DNA from: Amphiura filiformis
Lineage: Eukaryota; Echinodermata; Ophiuroidea; Amphilepidida; Amphiuridae
Length of the DNA: 64,000 nt
Direction: 5' to 3'
NCBI RefSeq assembly: GCF_039555335.1
Contig: NC_092647.1
Coordinates: 10,359,313-10,423,312 of the forward strand
This document shows, one piece after another, positions 10,859 to 21,706 of this stretch (its first letter is position 1; each line of letters starts with the position of its first letter). Both the position numbers and the translations under genes were made by a program. The notes under the pieces are model-generated. The model saw only the letters and a list, made by a program, of their open reading frames with translations. It was not told the origin of the DNA and made no database searches.

Positions 10859-10929
10859 GGCCGAATAGCTCAATTAGTTAGCGCATCATGCTTCACCGTG
10901 AGGTACCCGGTTCAAAATCCGGTATCGGA
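10859..10929 (+). tRNA. tRNA-like sequence (SINE head or pseudogene)
   Basis: TAGCTCAATTAGTTAGCGC fits the A-box/D-arm pattern and CCGGTTCAAAATCCGG makes a four-pair T-arm with the B-box motif. The acceptor ends pair poorly and the anticodon stem is imperfect, so I favour a tRNA-derived repeat over a working tRNA. Confidence 0.4.
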
Positions 10930-12036
10930 AGATGTTTTTCCTCTCCATTTTTAACCCAAACCTTTTTATATTCATTTGAAATGTACATATTGCAAGGGAA
11001 ATATATTTTGTTTCCTTTTTTTTTGAAACGGTACGAAAAACAACAACAAATATTTTCCGTTCAATACGGGCCGGGCATTGTACAGCATGTCAGCATTCGT
11101 CATACGAACGGGAATTGTTGTTGTTGCTTGCCTGCCCAGAATGCAATTCACGTATACCAAGGTATTGGATTGCAAATTATTTGGCTATTTATTCACATTT
11201 ACGCTGAAAATGCTCTCGTTTTTTCACAAAGCAGCATAAAGGGGGCGATATTTGATATTATTATGTAATTTTAAAGACAATCCATATCCAAAACCAATAG
11301 GGTTACCCCCTTTAATGAAAGGTTATACCTTGAAGATTTGAATGGGTAGGCCTACGGAATGCAAAGCACGCACTTTGACGAACTTTCTTTTCTTTATTTG
11401 GACAATTTATAACTATTTCGGGGTGAATTCGGGGAAAACGGGCTCCTTGCCCATTTGTTTTTTGGAATCCGTAAACCTGAAATGATAATATGATTTGATT
11501 GGTTCCATTTTTTATGCCCCTGTGGTTTCCATGAGGGGACGGGTCGAAGGTCACAGTGGGGCCAAAACTTAAAAATAGTCCCACCATGTTGTAATGTATC
11601 TCAAATTATTCATCTTATCACAGGGGATAGAAAAGTCAATTGTCATATTTTTCTACGGTGCTTAGTTCAGGAGTTATAAGGTCAAATGTTCAAAATGTTA
11701 TGCACAGAGGTCAACATTAAAAAAAAATGGTCCGATTTCAACGATTCTGGTCTCCCTTAACATAAGAAATGTCAAATATATATACTTAATTCACAATTTT
11801 AGTGCAATTTTGCAAAATACAAAAACTGTGCATACAACACAATTTGATTGAACCAACAAGTACTGACCCGATCGAAGTCAACAACCTGTGGAAAAGGAGT
11901 GAACAGTGGCGTAATTGGGGTGGGGGGTTTTCACACAGACGTGGGCAAACTTTTTAATCAAAATTATAATTTCTTTTCAGAACGTTTCCGACGTACCAAA
12001 TCTATATTCCGTGCTGTTTAACACATACACATATTA
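10930..12036. other. No gene recognised
   Basis: A 126-codon frame spans 10888-11268 but has no recognisable domain and begins in the tRNA-like repeat. The remainder is AT-rich. Confidence 0.35.
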
Positions 12037-12827
12037 CATGATGCAGTCATGTCTACAGTAGAATTCATCTCGACCTTTGCAGGACTTAACCCCATTAAAA
12101 GCTATTAAACCAAGATAACACTCATTGAAACAGCTCAACTGATTAAATCGGATCTTCTCTGGCTGTGCACATGTGACTGTTTTCATGTGCGATATCGCAA
12201 TAAAGTTTGTATTATAGCTTCAGTTGGGTAACCGATTATAAAGGAAACGAAAGGAAACAATGGTATGTGTACCATTGTTCACGAAATGAGACAATGGCGT
12301 GCTTTTTGTAAACCAGCATTCTTGAAAATGAGCAACATAATGATTGTTGACTTAACACGGTTTGGAAATAATTTCTTCATATTTTTGGTGTTATCTGTCG
12401 TTTACATATCCTTCCTAAAACACAAAAGTACGACCGTCTCCAAACACCTAAATTAGCTAAAAATTTAGGACATGTTACAAAACTATATTGTCTAGAATTT
12501 TAGAAGAGTACTTTTAATATTGGCCGGTTATTTTTCACACCGCGACGTTAACTAGGCAATGTACTATTACCTATAACATTAACTAAAACACCAAAGTACG
12601 AATATTTCCAAACATCTAAATTAGCTAAAAATTTAGGACATGTTAAAAACTATATTTTCTAGAACTTTAGAAGAGTACTTTTAATATTGGCCGGTTATTT
12701 TTCACACAGCGACGTTAACTAGTCATATCCCCATACTTTTAACGTAGGGCTATTTGTAGAGGTCACGCGTCAATGGGAAAGAGCACTGTGTATTGTGTAT
12801 AGGAAAACGGACAGTAACTGCAGTATG
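12037..12827 (+). repeat. Interspersed repeat R2, copy 1 of 4
   Basis: Starts CATGATGCAGTCATGTCTAC and ends GTAACTGCAGTATG, as do the copies at 21112, 35968 and 45170, all in the same orientation. Weak terminal inversion (CAT..GCAGT). This copy has an internal duplication of ~150 bases (12410-12555 and 12590-12725). No TSD and no coding frame; class unknown. Confidence 0.8.
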
Positions 12828-13099
12828 AACAACCATTTTTTTAATAAAATAAATGTTGTAGCCAAGATATAAGAGTATAATCATAGGTAATTTCCATTGC
12901 CTGATGCGTAAGATAACAGAGATGTGATGATGGAGGTAGAACTTTTTGACCCCCGTATAACAAAATGGCTGATGAAATATAGGCTAAGTACGTATAATTC
13001 CAGCAATGCATTGTGGGATGGCATGCTTTGCTGATGTGATATGATTACAGCGGGTCAACACCTACACGAAACTAGAGCCAGGTTTTCGGGGAAAGATTG

Positions 13100-13258
13100 G
13101 GAGAGCAGATTCTGGTGCGGGAGGACTTTGAATTCAGGAAACACACTCCAGCGCTCAACCGTGACCAAGGACTGGAGCCCCCTTTATTGAGAGAAGATGA
13201 GAAGAAATCTTATCTTCTCTGCTTCATTAATAATGCCCTAACAAAAGACAGAACTTAA
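13100..13258 (+). pseudogene. Possible C-terminal scrap of a GIY-YIG/reverse-transcriptase element
   Basis: The plus frame reads GEQILVRED, then HTPALNRDQGLEPP before a stop at 13256-13258. A conserved LNRD-G-LP ending after an alpha-helical REA-I-I-R stretch is typical of the C-terminus of GIY-YIG-type domains in Penelope-like and related elements. Part of the usual helix seems to be deleted. The match is short and from memory, so the call is weak. Confidence 0.35.
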
Positions 13259-13583
13259 AAGGTCGCGAGCAAAACATTTAACTTCACCAGTTCATCAGTG
13301 AAGCCCTCCTGATGAGGAAGTGTGTTGTACATATCGAAATATTGAGGTAAATATCTCAATACATTTGTGTTGAATGACAGATAATCTACTTTGCCTGGGA
13401 GAAATTCAGTTTTACCAATGTTCAGATGGTGTTTTAGATCATTTAAAAGATTACGATCTACTGAAATAGCTTGAAATGCAAAATATGAATTTATATGTCG
13501 ACGCGACAATGATTATTTAAACTGCATTCTGACGACGCGGCACTGATCATTTAACTGCATTTTGACACGGGAATCAGGGAGCA

Positions 13584-13711
13584 CTCGCAAAGGTTACCAG
13601 ATCGTGACTTCGGCAGATTCACTTGTACCATCGACCAATATATCGCAAGTTGGGCACTCGCAAGGGTTACCAGATCGCGACTTGACAGATCAACTGGTAC
13701 CATCGACCACT
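13584..13711 (+). repeat. Two-copy tandem duplication, ~68-bp unit
   Basis: GCACTCGCAAAGGTTACCAG through GTACCATCGACCA is repeated once with small changes (13584-13645, 13653-13711). Confidence 0.75.
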
Positions 13712-13936
13712 GGAACACATTTAATAGTCACTTGTGTTGTAACATCATCTTTCTAAGCAGACATTTTTACTGCCATTGACCTCTGGTGCATGATCAGATT
13801 TGCATGTCCAAATTGGTAGGCTTCGAACTCTTGATGTGGATTGAAATCGCAATTTACAAAAACAAAATAAGATTTATACCAAGAAGTGCACATTAACCAT
13901 TTCTGTGGGTTTTTGTTTACTTTTTTAAGCGCGAAA

Positions 13937-14249
13937 ATGTCGTCTGAAAAACAAAATGGACAATATGTAAAAGTCAACACAAGAGGAGGAGTGGATAGCT
14001 ACCTGGACGAAACGTATGATGTTGGTGCTAATATTCCAAGACCGGAAATAGTTATGGACTTTGATGAAGGAGAGAAGAAGATAGAAAGATGTTTGGGGAA
14101 TTCCAACCCTATTGTACTAGCGTTAGCAGTATCGGTTATATTAACCTTTGTGTGCTGTATTGTATATTATGCCATTTTGAACAGTCGTGGAATAATGCAG
14201 GGTGTTGTGACGTCACAACCTGAAAATACACCTTTTACTATGGTAACAG
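13937..14249 (+). CDS. First coding exon of a single-pass membrane protein with EGF-like module (copy 2)
   Basis: Encodes 104 residues plus one base. I chose ATG 13937 (context GAAAATGTCG) as the first ATG; the open frame before it has none. Residues 1-53 are hydrophilic and acidic. Residues ~56-80 (from NPIVLALAVSVILTF to YYAIL) form one membrane span. A short ectodomain stalk follows, then a clean donor, CAG then GTGAGT at 14250. With no signal peptide and an N-terminal cytoplasmic tail, the expected topology is type II. The next exon-like sequence (14653-14839) is cysteine-rich and EGF-like, so the module would be extracellular. This looks like the 5' exon of the gene family whose second exon is also at 185-390. 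The protein family is not recognised; function unknown. Confidence 0.65.
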
Positions 14250-14652
14250 GTGAGTTTGTCGAATTTTAAAACCTATAACACACTGGCATTCCCATTTGTA
14301 ATAATATACAAAATAAACACATACCAATAAGTAATTACCCCTTATTGAATGACCATTATTCAGTATGTTTTCAGCTCTTATTGGCTTATTCTTCTTGTTT
14401 CGTGAATTTTGGGGAGGCAAAAACATGTGATAATCAAAAGTCATTATTCACAAGCCAAATTTGGGGGATGGGGTGAGTAGGGATAACTCGTGTGGGGTGT
14501 GGCTGGGTGTGTCAGTGAGTCTAAATGCATGTTTGGGGGTGGTTGAATATGTATATCATTTTATGAATTAATTTAGTCAATTTATTCTAGTTTCATACAA
14601 ACGTATTGTAGGCCAACCCATCATCCCGTTCTGAAGATGTCCATTGCTATAG

Positions 14653-14839
14653 CTTAATTATATTGTATAAAATGTAACAAACAAGCCAATCACCATCGCA
14701 TTGCAGACGCAGACGTATTTCTCAGGTTAGGAGATGAATTTGAGTGTTACCAATCATGTGAAGATATCCCCAATTCATTCTGCTCTGAAGAAGATGAATC
14801 ATGCAAGTGTCTGGATGGCTACAAGCCAAGTTATTCAAG
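14653..14839 (+). CDS. Cysteine-rich EGF-like exon (copy 2), possibly damaged at its start
   Basis: Near-duplicate of 185-390. It keeps the same seven cysteines and the CKCLDGYKPSYSR end, with a small insertion (DAD for DD), and has a donor AAG then GTAGGA at 14840. The acceptor TATAG at 14648-14652 has the phase that fits exon 1 (one base carried over). Splicing there would, however, bring in a TAA two codons later. Either the true acceptor lies elsewhere or this exon is dead. The cysteine-rich part itself is open. Confidence 0.5.
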
Positions 14840-14996
14840 GTAGGAATCAGGGGCGTTGCAAACGGGTGGACAGGGTGGACGAAATCCACGGGCCCGAGTG
14901 GGTTAGGGCAGAGAAGGCTTTTCTCATCTTCTCTGGTTAGGGCTAGGGCTGATGAAGGAGATGTTAAAAGGTTCAATACCACTAATTCTCTTTAAC

Positions 14997-15780
14997 ACAG
15001 GTTTCAATGAAAAAAATAGGTAATTTGAACATGTTGAAGCACGATTCTCTTATACACGGAACTCCAAAGTGAAAAGACATTATCAAAATATAAGAGCAGA
15101 AGGGTGAATCTTCAAATTACCAACATTTCAGCATAATCATTATGATGACCAAAGATGTTTTTGTTTCAAAGCACTGATGTGTAACGACCACAATTGTATA
15201 GTCTGCCCTCCTTTTTCGTGAACACATCAGAGCGCACTGGTTGGGTGTTAAAATCGATGTGCAGCGGATGAATTCGGGAACTTTTCATCAATGTTGTAAA
15301 GAAATGGTAGGAAACATGTCATTTCTACAGGTTACTCTGAAATTGGCACATTTTTGACTATACAGCTTGGTATTGTTGAGCACCTTTTTCAGGTGCCATG
15401 CAAGAAAATAGTCCCTCTCTTTTTTCAAGCACTGCCTAGCTCTTATTAGTGGTATAATATTAGACGAATCCAATGAGCCAAGTCATGGTCATGATTGTTA
15501 GTCGGCCATTATTGGGTCCCCGCAGCACTGGTGTTGTAACTGCCCAGTTGGGTGGATTAAAGCCGCTTAAAATCGACGTTAGATTCTTTTGTGTTGTAAA
15601 CTGTCATCATTCTTTTGTCTACGTGTAACATGGGTGATAGATTGCAGTTTAAAATACCCTCCAAGGCCGCATCATTTCACATTTTAGGTGAGATGGAGCC
15701 GACGGGGACCCAGCTTTGGCTGCCACATTGAGGTGTATGAATGCGTGAAAGTGGATTTGTCTATATTACCAAAATGACCC
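14997..15780. other. No gene recognised
   Basis: AT-rich. TTGGGTCCCCG (near 15513) and GACGGGGACCCA (near 15701) are weakly inverted and could mark a decayed MITE. Confidence 0.3.
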
Positions 15781-15915
15781 CACACGGCTCCAAAAATGTA
15801 CAGTGTTACGAGTATTACAGAATTACATCACCGTCTTTCATCTCTGTATGTCTGCTTGTATACTGTGTACCCCTCTCACATTTCTCTTTTTTGTGTCTTT
15901 CAGTAAAATGGGGAC

Positions 15916-16218
15916 GGTATTCGCTGGTGATGTAATAATCGGGTTAACTACCATAACAATAAGAGGGTAAAACAACTTTTGAATATATCGCGCTGCACTA
16001 CAAGCATGTTGCACTCATCACCTGTGTATGTCTGCATTCATAGATTGAATACATTGTACAATACCTCTCTTTTCAAAGATACTAATCTTACAGGTACGAG
16101 TGATAAACATGATACGGTCAATAGATGTATCACGTTAACTTGCTAGTGAAGTGCGATATATTTAAAAATTGTTTTTCCCTATTGCTCCGATTATTACATC
16201 ACTTCGCCAGCGAATACC
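15916..16218. mobile_element. Hairpin MITE within repeat R1
   Basis: GGTATTCGCTGGTGATGTAA at the left is mirrored by TTACATCACTTCGCCAGCGAATACC-type sequence at the right; the inversion continues inward (AATAATCGG, TATATCGCGCTGCAC). Related hairpins at 50428-50640 and, in part, 5490-5570. Confidence 0.7.
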
Positions 16219-16486
16219 TCATGGACCACAATGGCCTCATCCCAATGGCATAGTTCAATAACCTCAATTACACAATCAGTGCAAAATTTGATCTCAAGTT
16301 GCGGAGTATGAGTTTTTGTACCCACATTTTCAAATGTCATTCATTGAATGTGCAAATGTATGGGGGTTAAAGAACTATACCCTGATAGATGGGCATGTTA
16401 TGGATCCTAGTGCTCGCAGTTTAACTTGCCCATACAGTAGCTGTAAATATTAAAATGATGCAGGCTCGTGCACTGATATTCATGAT

Positions 16487-16853
16487 TTAAGGGATCTGGT
16501 ATGAACGTTTCGACAGTATTTTTTGTGGGACATGAGAGCATCAGACATATCGAATTGAATTATGAATACGAGGAATGTCCTTCTGATTTCAATTTTCATC
16601 CCAGCTACATACACTTTAAGTACATATCATTAAATTTATAAAGTTTACTTCGAGGACTGTTAAATATAAAAAATATCAATTTTTAATCATTTACCATAAA
16701 ATGTGTATTACAATGTATATCGCGAATTTAAAAAAATCAAAATTATTTGATATCAGAAGGACATTCTTCGTATTCAGAATGCAACTCGATATGTCCGATG
16801 TGCTCTCATGTCTCACAAAAACACTGTTCAAACGTTCATACCTCACCCCTCAG
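16487..16853. mobile_element. Palindromic TTAA-type MITE, deleted copy
   Basis: Starts TTAAGGGATCTGGTATGAAC (TTAA 16487-16490) and ends with the complementary arm CGTTCATACCTCACCCCTCA. The central hairpin present in the full copies is missing. Confidence 0.8.
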
Positions 16854-16904
16854 GTAAATGGAAATAACTTGAAATATCGAGCAAATATTAAACCCATTAT
16901 GCTT

Positions 16905-16997
16905 AGAAAAGTTTACCCTCTCACATTTCTTTTTTTTTCGTATCTTTCAGTAAAAATGGGGACGGTATACGTCGGTTGGTGAACTGTCTTTGACATA
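16905..16997 (+). repeat. Repeat R1 copy, cut by composite element A
   Basis: CAGTAAAAATGGGGACGGTA through CTGTCTTTGACATA matches 1320-1377. The unit resumes at 22728 after element A with TAGACATGTCTGATGTGTAA, so the uninterrupted copy around 1376 approximates the empty site. Confidence 0.7.
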
Positions 16998-17348
16998 CCG
17001 TAAACGTTCGCCTAATGGCGCTTTTGGATTCTTAGAAATGTGAGAGCGCCATCCTTGTAAAATCTCAACAGCATTAAGGATACGTGTATGTTAAATTGAG
17101 CAACCTGGACATAATGCCTCGGAAAAAAATATCGTGACATGACCCAATACTTAAGGTCACTAGGTTAGTTGCTAGAGCAGCAGATGTTTCGGGGTTTCTT
17201 CAGGTATTCTTTCTCAAAGTGTCATTGGACTTAATTTGTAAATCGATTCATACGTTATACCTAACTCATTTTGGTAAATCTTTTTATAACATTGTAATTT
17301 CTTCATATTTTTTAAATATTCTTCAGTTCAAAATTACACCCTTCTATT

Positions 17349-17410
17349 GTCTGACCCGTTAGCTCAGTCGGTAGAGGGTGCGTCTTGAATGGTGAATGGT
17401 ACTTGATTTC
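17349..17410 (+). repeat. tRNA-like module in element A with the B box deleted
   Basis: GTTAGCTCAGTCGGTAGAG fits the A box. Compared with element B (42481-42552), an 11-base stretch containing GGTTCGAATC is missing, so the B box is gone. Confidence 0.7.
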
Positions 17411-17608
17411 TGCCCCCACTTTTATGTGAAGAAGGGTCAAGAAATGTTTTTGGATTTTGTCCCCATTTTACGAAAGAATATTGTGAATTTTTTTTAAATT
17501 TAATTTTAATTTTCTTATTTTTTTTAAAGATAAATAGGTACTGCGAACAAACGGCAACAAAACCCGCTGACAAAATTTGCTCCACCTGCTACCTATCAAT
17601 GCGTGATA

Positions 17609-17861
17609 TGTGACCGTTCACGGCGAATGAGCCGTAAATTCCTCCCCCGGTCAATTTTGTTTTATTTCATGTTTAACAAATATACATCATAAGCTTTAAA
17701 ATGGTATATCATTTGACTTCAAACGATACCCAGAAGCGGGGTTATAGTTTGTTAAACTTTGCTCCTTCAACGACATTGAATACGACATTCGTACACATTT
17801 TACGCTGTAACTCAGAATACAATTTAGGGAATTTACGGCTCATTCGTGCTGTACGGTCACA
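17609..17861. mobile_element. 253-bp MITE with TA target, empty site in element B
   Basis: Terminal repeats TGTGACCG..GAATGAGCCGTAAATTCC and complement. Element A reads GTGATA-element-TATATTCC, while element B has GTGATATATTCC at the same place (42738-42750). The insertion and its TA duplication are therefore proven within the window. Confidence 0.92.
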
Positions 17862-18751
17862 TATATTCCACTACATTTAACAATTAAATGACCTTTGAAA
17901 AATAGAACGGCCTCAATGTTTCAAATTGTGTAACTACATTACTTTATTCATTTATGCATTATAAATGATCAGCTATTTTTTCATTTCTTAAAAGGATCGA
18001 ACCCAAGTAGATGATCAGACCATTGATCATATAACTATCAGACCACGAAGTAGTTACGTAACTCCGTGATGGTATCGGAACCAAGCACTGTTTATATGGC
18101 GATCATTACGATCACGCTATTTTGGTATGGCTTTTTTGTGTACTGATTGTTTCGATCGTGGTTCATTACTTAAGCGCGTGATCCCGTTGACATAGTAACA
18201 TTACGTAACTTCGATACCGAGCTTCGATACTGAATAGTTGTTGAGAGCACATAATATGGAAAGCCATTGGGGTATTGTGTGCCTTCCAAAGCGCCTTATA
18301 ACATGTTCTCATTGTGTTGTGGAATCCTAGCCAGTATTCAATGATAGCTATAGAGGCCTTGCGTTTATCGATTGGCTCCAAACAAAAGATTTGAACCGGT
18401 TTCTTGCCCGTAATCATGGCGCAGTGCAGTCCATTCAATCAAATGTTGTCATCAACCTATTTGATCGTAGTGCATTTTGTTATGTGTGTGAGACGAACTG
18501 TCGCGGTAGATGCAATCATGCTTTTATTGAATGCATTTGAGTAGTCCGCCACTAGATTTACGGGATGATACGTCATATGCACAGCCTCTATTCAGTTGGT
18601 CGTTGTATGATTTTGTTCGTTCACTCATTCAAATTTTATTTATATCATTTGAAGACTATAGGTCATTTATGATACATCCTCCGTGGAACAGTTTCAAACA
18701 AATATAGCTAGGGATTATTGGGGCAGAGGTTATCTTTTGAATCTTCTTAGA

Positions 18752-19032
18752 GGGCTATCATTTTTTTCGGAAGGGGGGTCCCACATTTACAAAAAGTCTG
18801 CGTCAATAAAATTGCGCACCCCCTATTTCGGCAACAAAAATTGTATGATCCCAAACCCCAAAATTGTATTGAAATCAGTCTTTTTGAATAAAATAACACA
18901 CTTTCTATGGTCATCGTGCGACTCCCTACATTTTAGTCATAAAACATTTTATGACCCCCTGCTATTATTCTTTCCAATACTTTATGACCCCCGTATATTT
19001 GGGACCCCCCCTTCGAATAAAATGATATACCT
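18752..19032. mobile_element. MITE with GGGCTATCATTTT termini, copy in element A
   Basis: Left GGGCTATCATTTTTTTCGGA, right TTCGAATAAAATGATATACC. Also present in element B (43580-43864) and, as a different member, at 19988-20269. The related copy at 9600 (TTTTGAATTCTTTCATGACC) lacks it. Confidence 0.75.
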
Positions 19033-19334
19033 CTTATGACCACTGATGCATAGGCAAGGACACTCGCGCGAATTGAAAGACTTCTCGCACGCGACAGTTC
19101 GTCTCACACACATAACACATGCCTATACAACCAAATAGGTTCATTACAACATTTGATTAAATGGACTGATTTACTCTAAAATGAAACGAAAAAACAAAGA
19201 ATCACGAAAAAAGACACATACAAGATAAAATAATAAAATTATATAAACAATGTTAAAGATAAAATCAAGAAAATAGAGAATAAAATTTCCTCAAATCAGA
19301 AAAAAAACATTGACAGACATCATAATCTATCAGA

Positions 19335-19432
19335 AATTACTGCATGAGATTCGAACCATCAAACTTCTCCACAAGTTCTCTTTATCCTCGCACTATAGTC
19401 TAATGCTCTGCTCACTGGGCCACAATGTATCA
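19335..19432 (-). repeat. tRNA-like module (minus strand) in element A
   Basis: On the minus strand, TGGCCCAGTGAGCAGAGCA resembles an A box and GGTTCGAATCTC a B box. The same module occurs in element B (44154-44245). Confidence 0.55.
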
Positions 19433-19987
19433 GGTGAATGATTACCGCATTATCATGAACAAGTTTGTTCGATCTTGCTCATAATTGTATGTGTCGATAG
19501 GTTTCATCCTTTAACCCTTACACACCGTCAACATCCCTATATCTTCGTGTTAAAAATTGCCGTGATAGTACGATGAATCCTCACGTTTTTCAACAACTAC
19601 GCATGGTGATTTTATTCAAGATAGGCCGTGCAACTCAGGCTAAGCATACAATTTGAGATTTTGAGCGCCTGCCACACTGTTTCTATTCTATGTTTTACGA
19701 TTTTCGCATGATCAATATATGGCTGGCCGTAACCGCCACAACGTGTATGGCAAGCTAAGCGGCTCAGAACGTGGGACTAGCTACGCGCAGCTTCTTTCTC
19801 GTTACGTGCAGCTTATTAACCAATCAGATTCGCGGTTTTAAACACGTGGAGCTGATGTAAACATCCTCTCTCACAAATATTACGTTGTTCATTTTGTAAA
19901 TGAAAATATCTGTAGTATATCAGCAAAAAATGGTATAGGTGCTATTAAAGTAATATCTGAACAGAATGATGATTGTTCTATATTTAG

Positions 19988-20269
19988 GGGCTATCATTTT
20001 CTTCGGAAGGGATCTCAAATATAGGGGTCATACTTTTTGGAAAGAAAAATAAGGGGAGGGGGTCATGAATTGATAATGACAAAATGTAGGAGTCACAAGA
20101 TGACTACAGATAGTGTGTTTATTGTATTCAAAAGACTGATTTCAATACAATTTTAGCCTGTCTAGGGGTAAGGTGTATCGGTGGTGGGAGTCGGGGGTCA
20201 TAACATTTTGACGCCGACTTTTTGTAAATTTAGGACCCCCCCCCCCCCTTCCGAAAAAAATGATGACCC
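19988..20269. mobile_element. MITE with GGGCTATCATTTT termini, second member
   Basis: GGGGCTATCATTTTCTTCGG at left; a C run then TTCCGAAAAAAATGATGACC at right. Same family as 18752-19032. Confidence 0.7.
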
Positions 20270-21111
20270 ATTTTACTCTCTCCATATTTACACAGTGGCA
20301 TGTGATATCGCTTTCCCTGCAATATCTTTACACAGCGCTTTACATCAGTAGTAGTTGTTGTTTGACCTTCATATCCCTTGCACCGCTAATACAGCCCGAG
20401 TATAAAGTTACTTGCTATTATATTAAACACGGTGTAAACTTGGAAACACTAAATAAATATGCTTTGTGTCATTTTAGCCAGGCATTAGCAACATGTTCTC
20501 TTGACACGTGCTGTGATTTGGCCTCCTTTACCAGTTCGTTATCTATGCTAATTCCGTAAATTAATTACAAGATAATAATTGTGAAAGAGGATACCTATAA
20601 CTATACTACGCGCAGCTAACGACCCAACCACGTGATTAAATTTGACTATTTTGATTGGTCAAACAGCTGCTCGTAACGAGAAAGAAGCTACGCGTAGCTG
20701 TTCCACGCTTTTGGCCCCCTTGGCTTGCCATAAACGTGGAGCTGCTACGCGTAGCTTACTTTTCACTTCGCGGAGCTAAATTGACCAATCATGTTAGATC
20801 TTTTCATTACGCGGAGCCAGTGGATGCATTCTCGTTCCAGAGAGAAAACTCTTGCCAAAATTAATGTTTACTATGGGGATATTAAATGAATCGATTGTAA
20901 ATAAACCACAACCAGTTGTACAGGATCAATACCATTGTTTGATTAGTGTATAGTCAATGTTACCTTGCATGCATGCATGTGTCATGTGTGTGGCGTGTTT
21001 GTTTGTTTGTTTGTCTACTGTGTCAGGCCAGGATCACTGACACCCACGGTACTGATACTCTCATACTATCACGGTGATCATATTGTTGAATGTTGTTGAC
21101 TTAAAAATAAT

Positions 21112-21706
21112 CATGATGCAGTCATGTCTACAGTAGAACTCACCACGACCTTTGAAGGACTTAAACCCTATTAAAAGCTATTAAACCAAGATAACACTCA
21201 ATGAAAACGGCTCAACTATGTTACATCAGATCTTCTCTGGTTAAATACACACTGCACTTGTGTCTGTTTTACCTGTGCAATGAGCAATGAGCTGGTATTA
21301 TAGTTTCAGTTGGGTGAACGATTATAAAGCGAACGCAAGGTAACAATACTGTGGGCTTTTGTTTACGAAATGAGACAATAGTCTGCTTATTGTTAACCAG
21401 CGTTCTTGAAAATGAGAAGCTTAATGACTTAACACGGTTTAGAAATAATTTCTTCATATTTTTTGGTACAAAAGTACCAATATTTCCAAACACCTAAATT
21501 AGCTAAAAATTTAGGACATGTTACAAAACTATATTTTCTAGAATTTCAGAGAATACTTTAAATATTGGCCGGTTATTTTTTACACAGTAGTGACGTCAAC
21601 TAGGCAATGGCCTATACTTCTAACATACACTATTTGTAGAGGTCACGCGTCAATGGTGAGCGCACTGAGTATTGTGTATAGGAAAACGGACAGTAACTAC
21701 AGTATG
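21112..21706 (+). repeat. Interspersed repeat R2, copy 2 of 4
   Basis: CATGATGCAGTCATGTCTAC to GTAACTACAGTATG; shorter than the others. Confidence 0.8.

Noticed and set aside
18683-19039. 118-codon frame, with a similar 93-codon frame at 43565-43846
   Set aside because: Both are translations of the same MITE and its edges; no domain.
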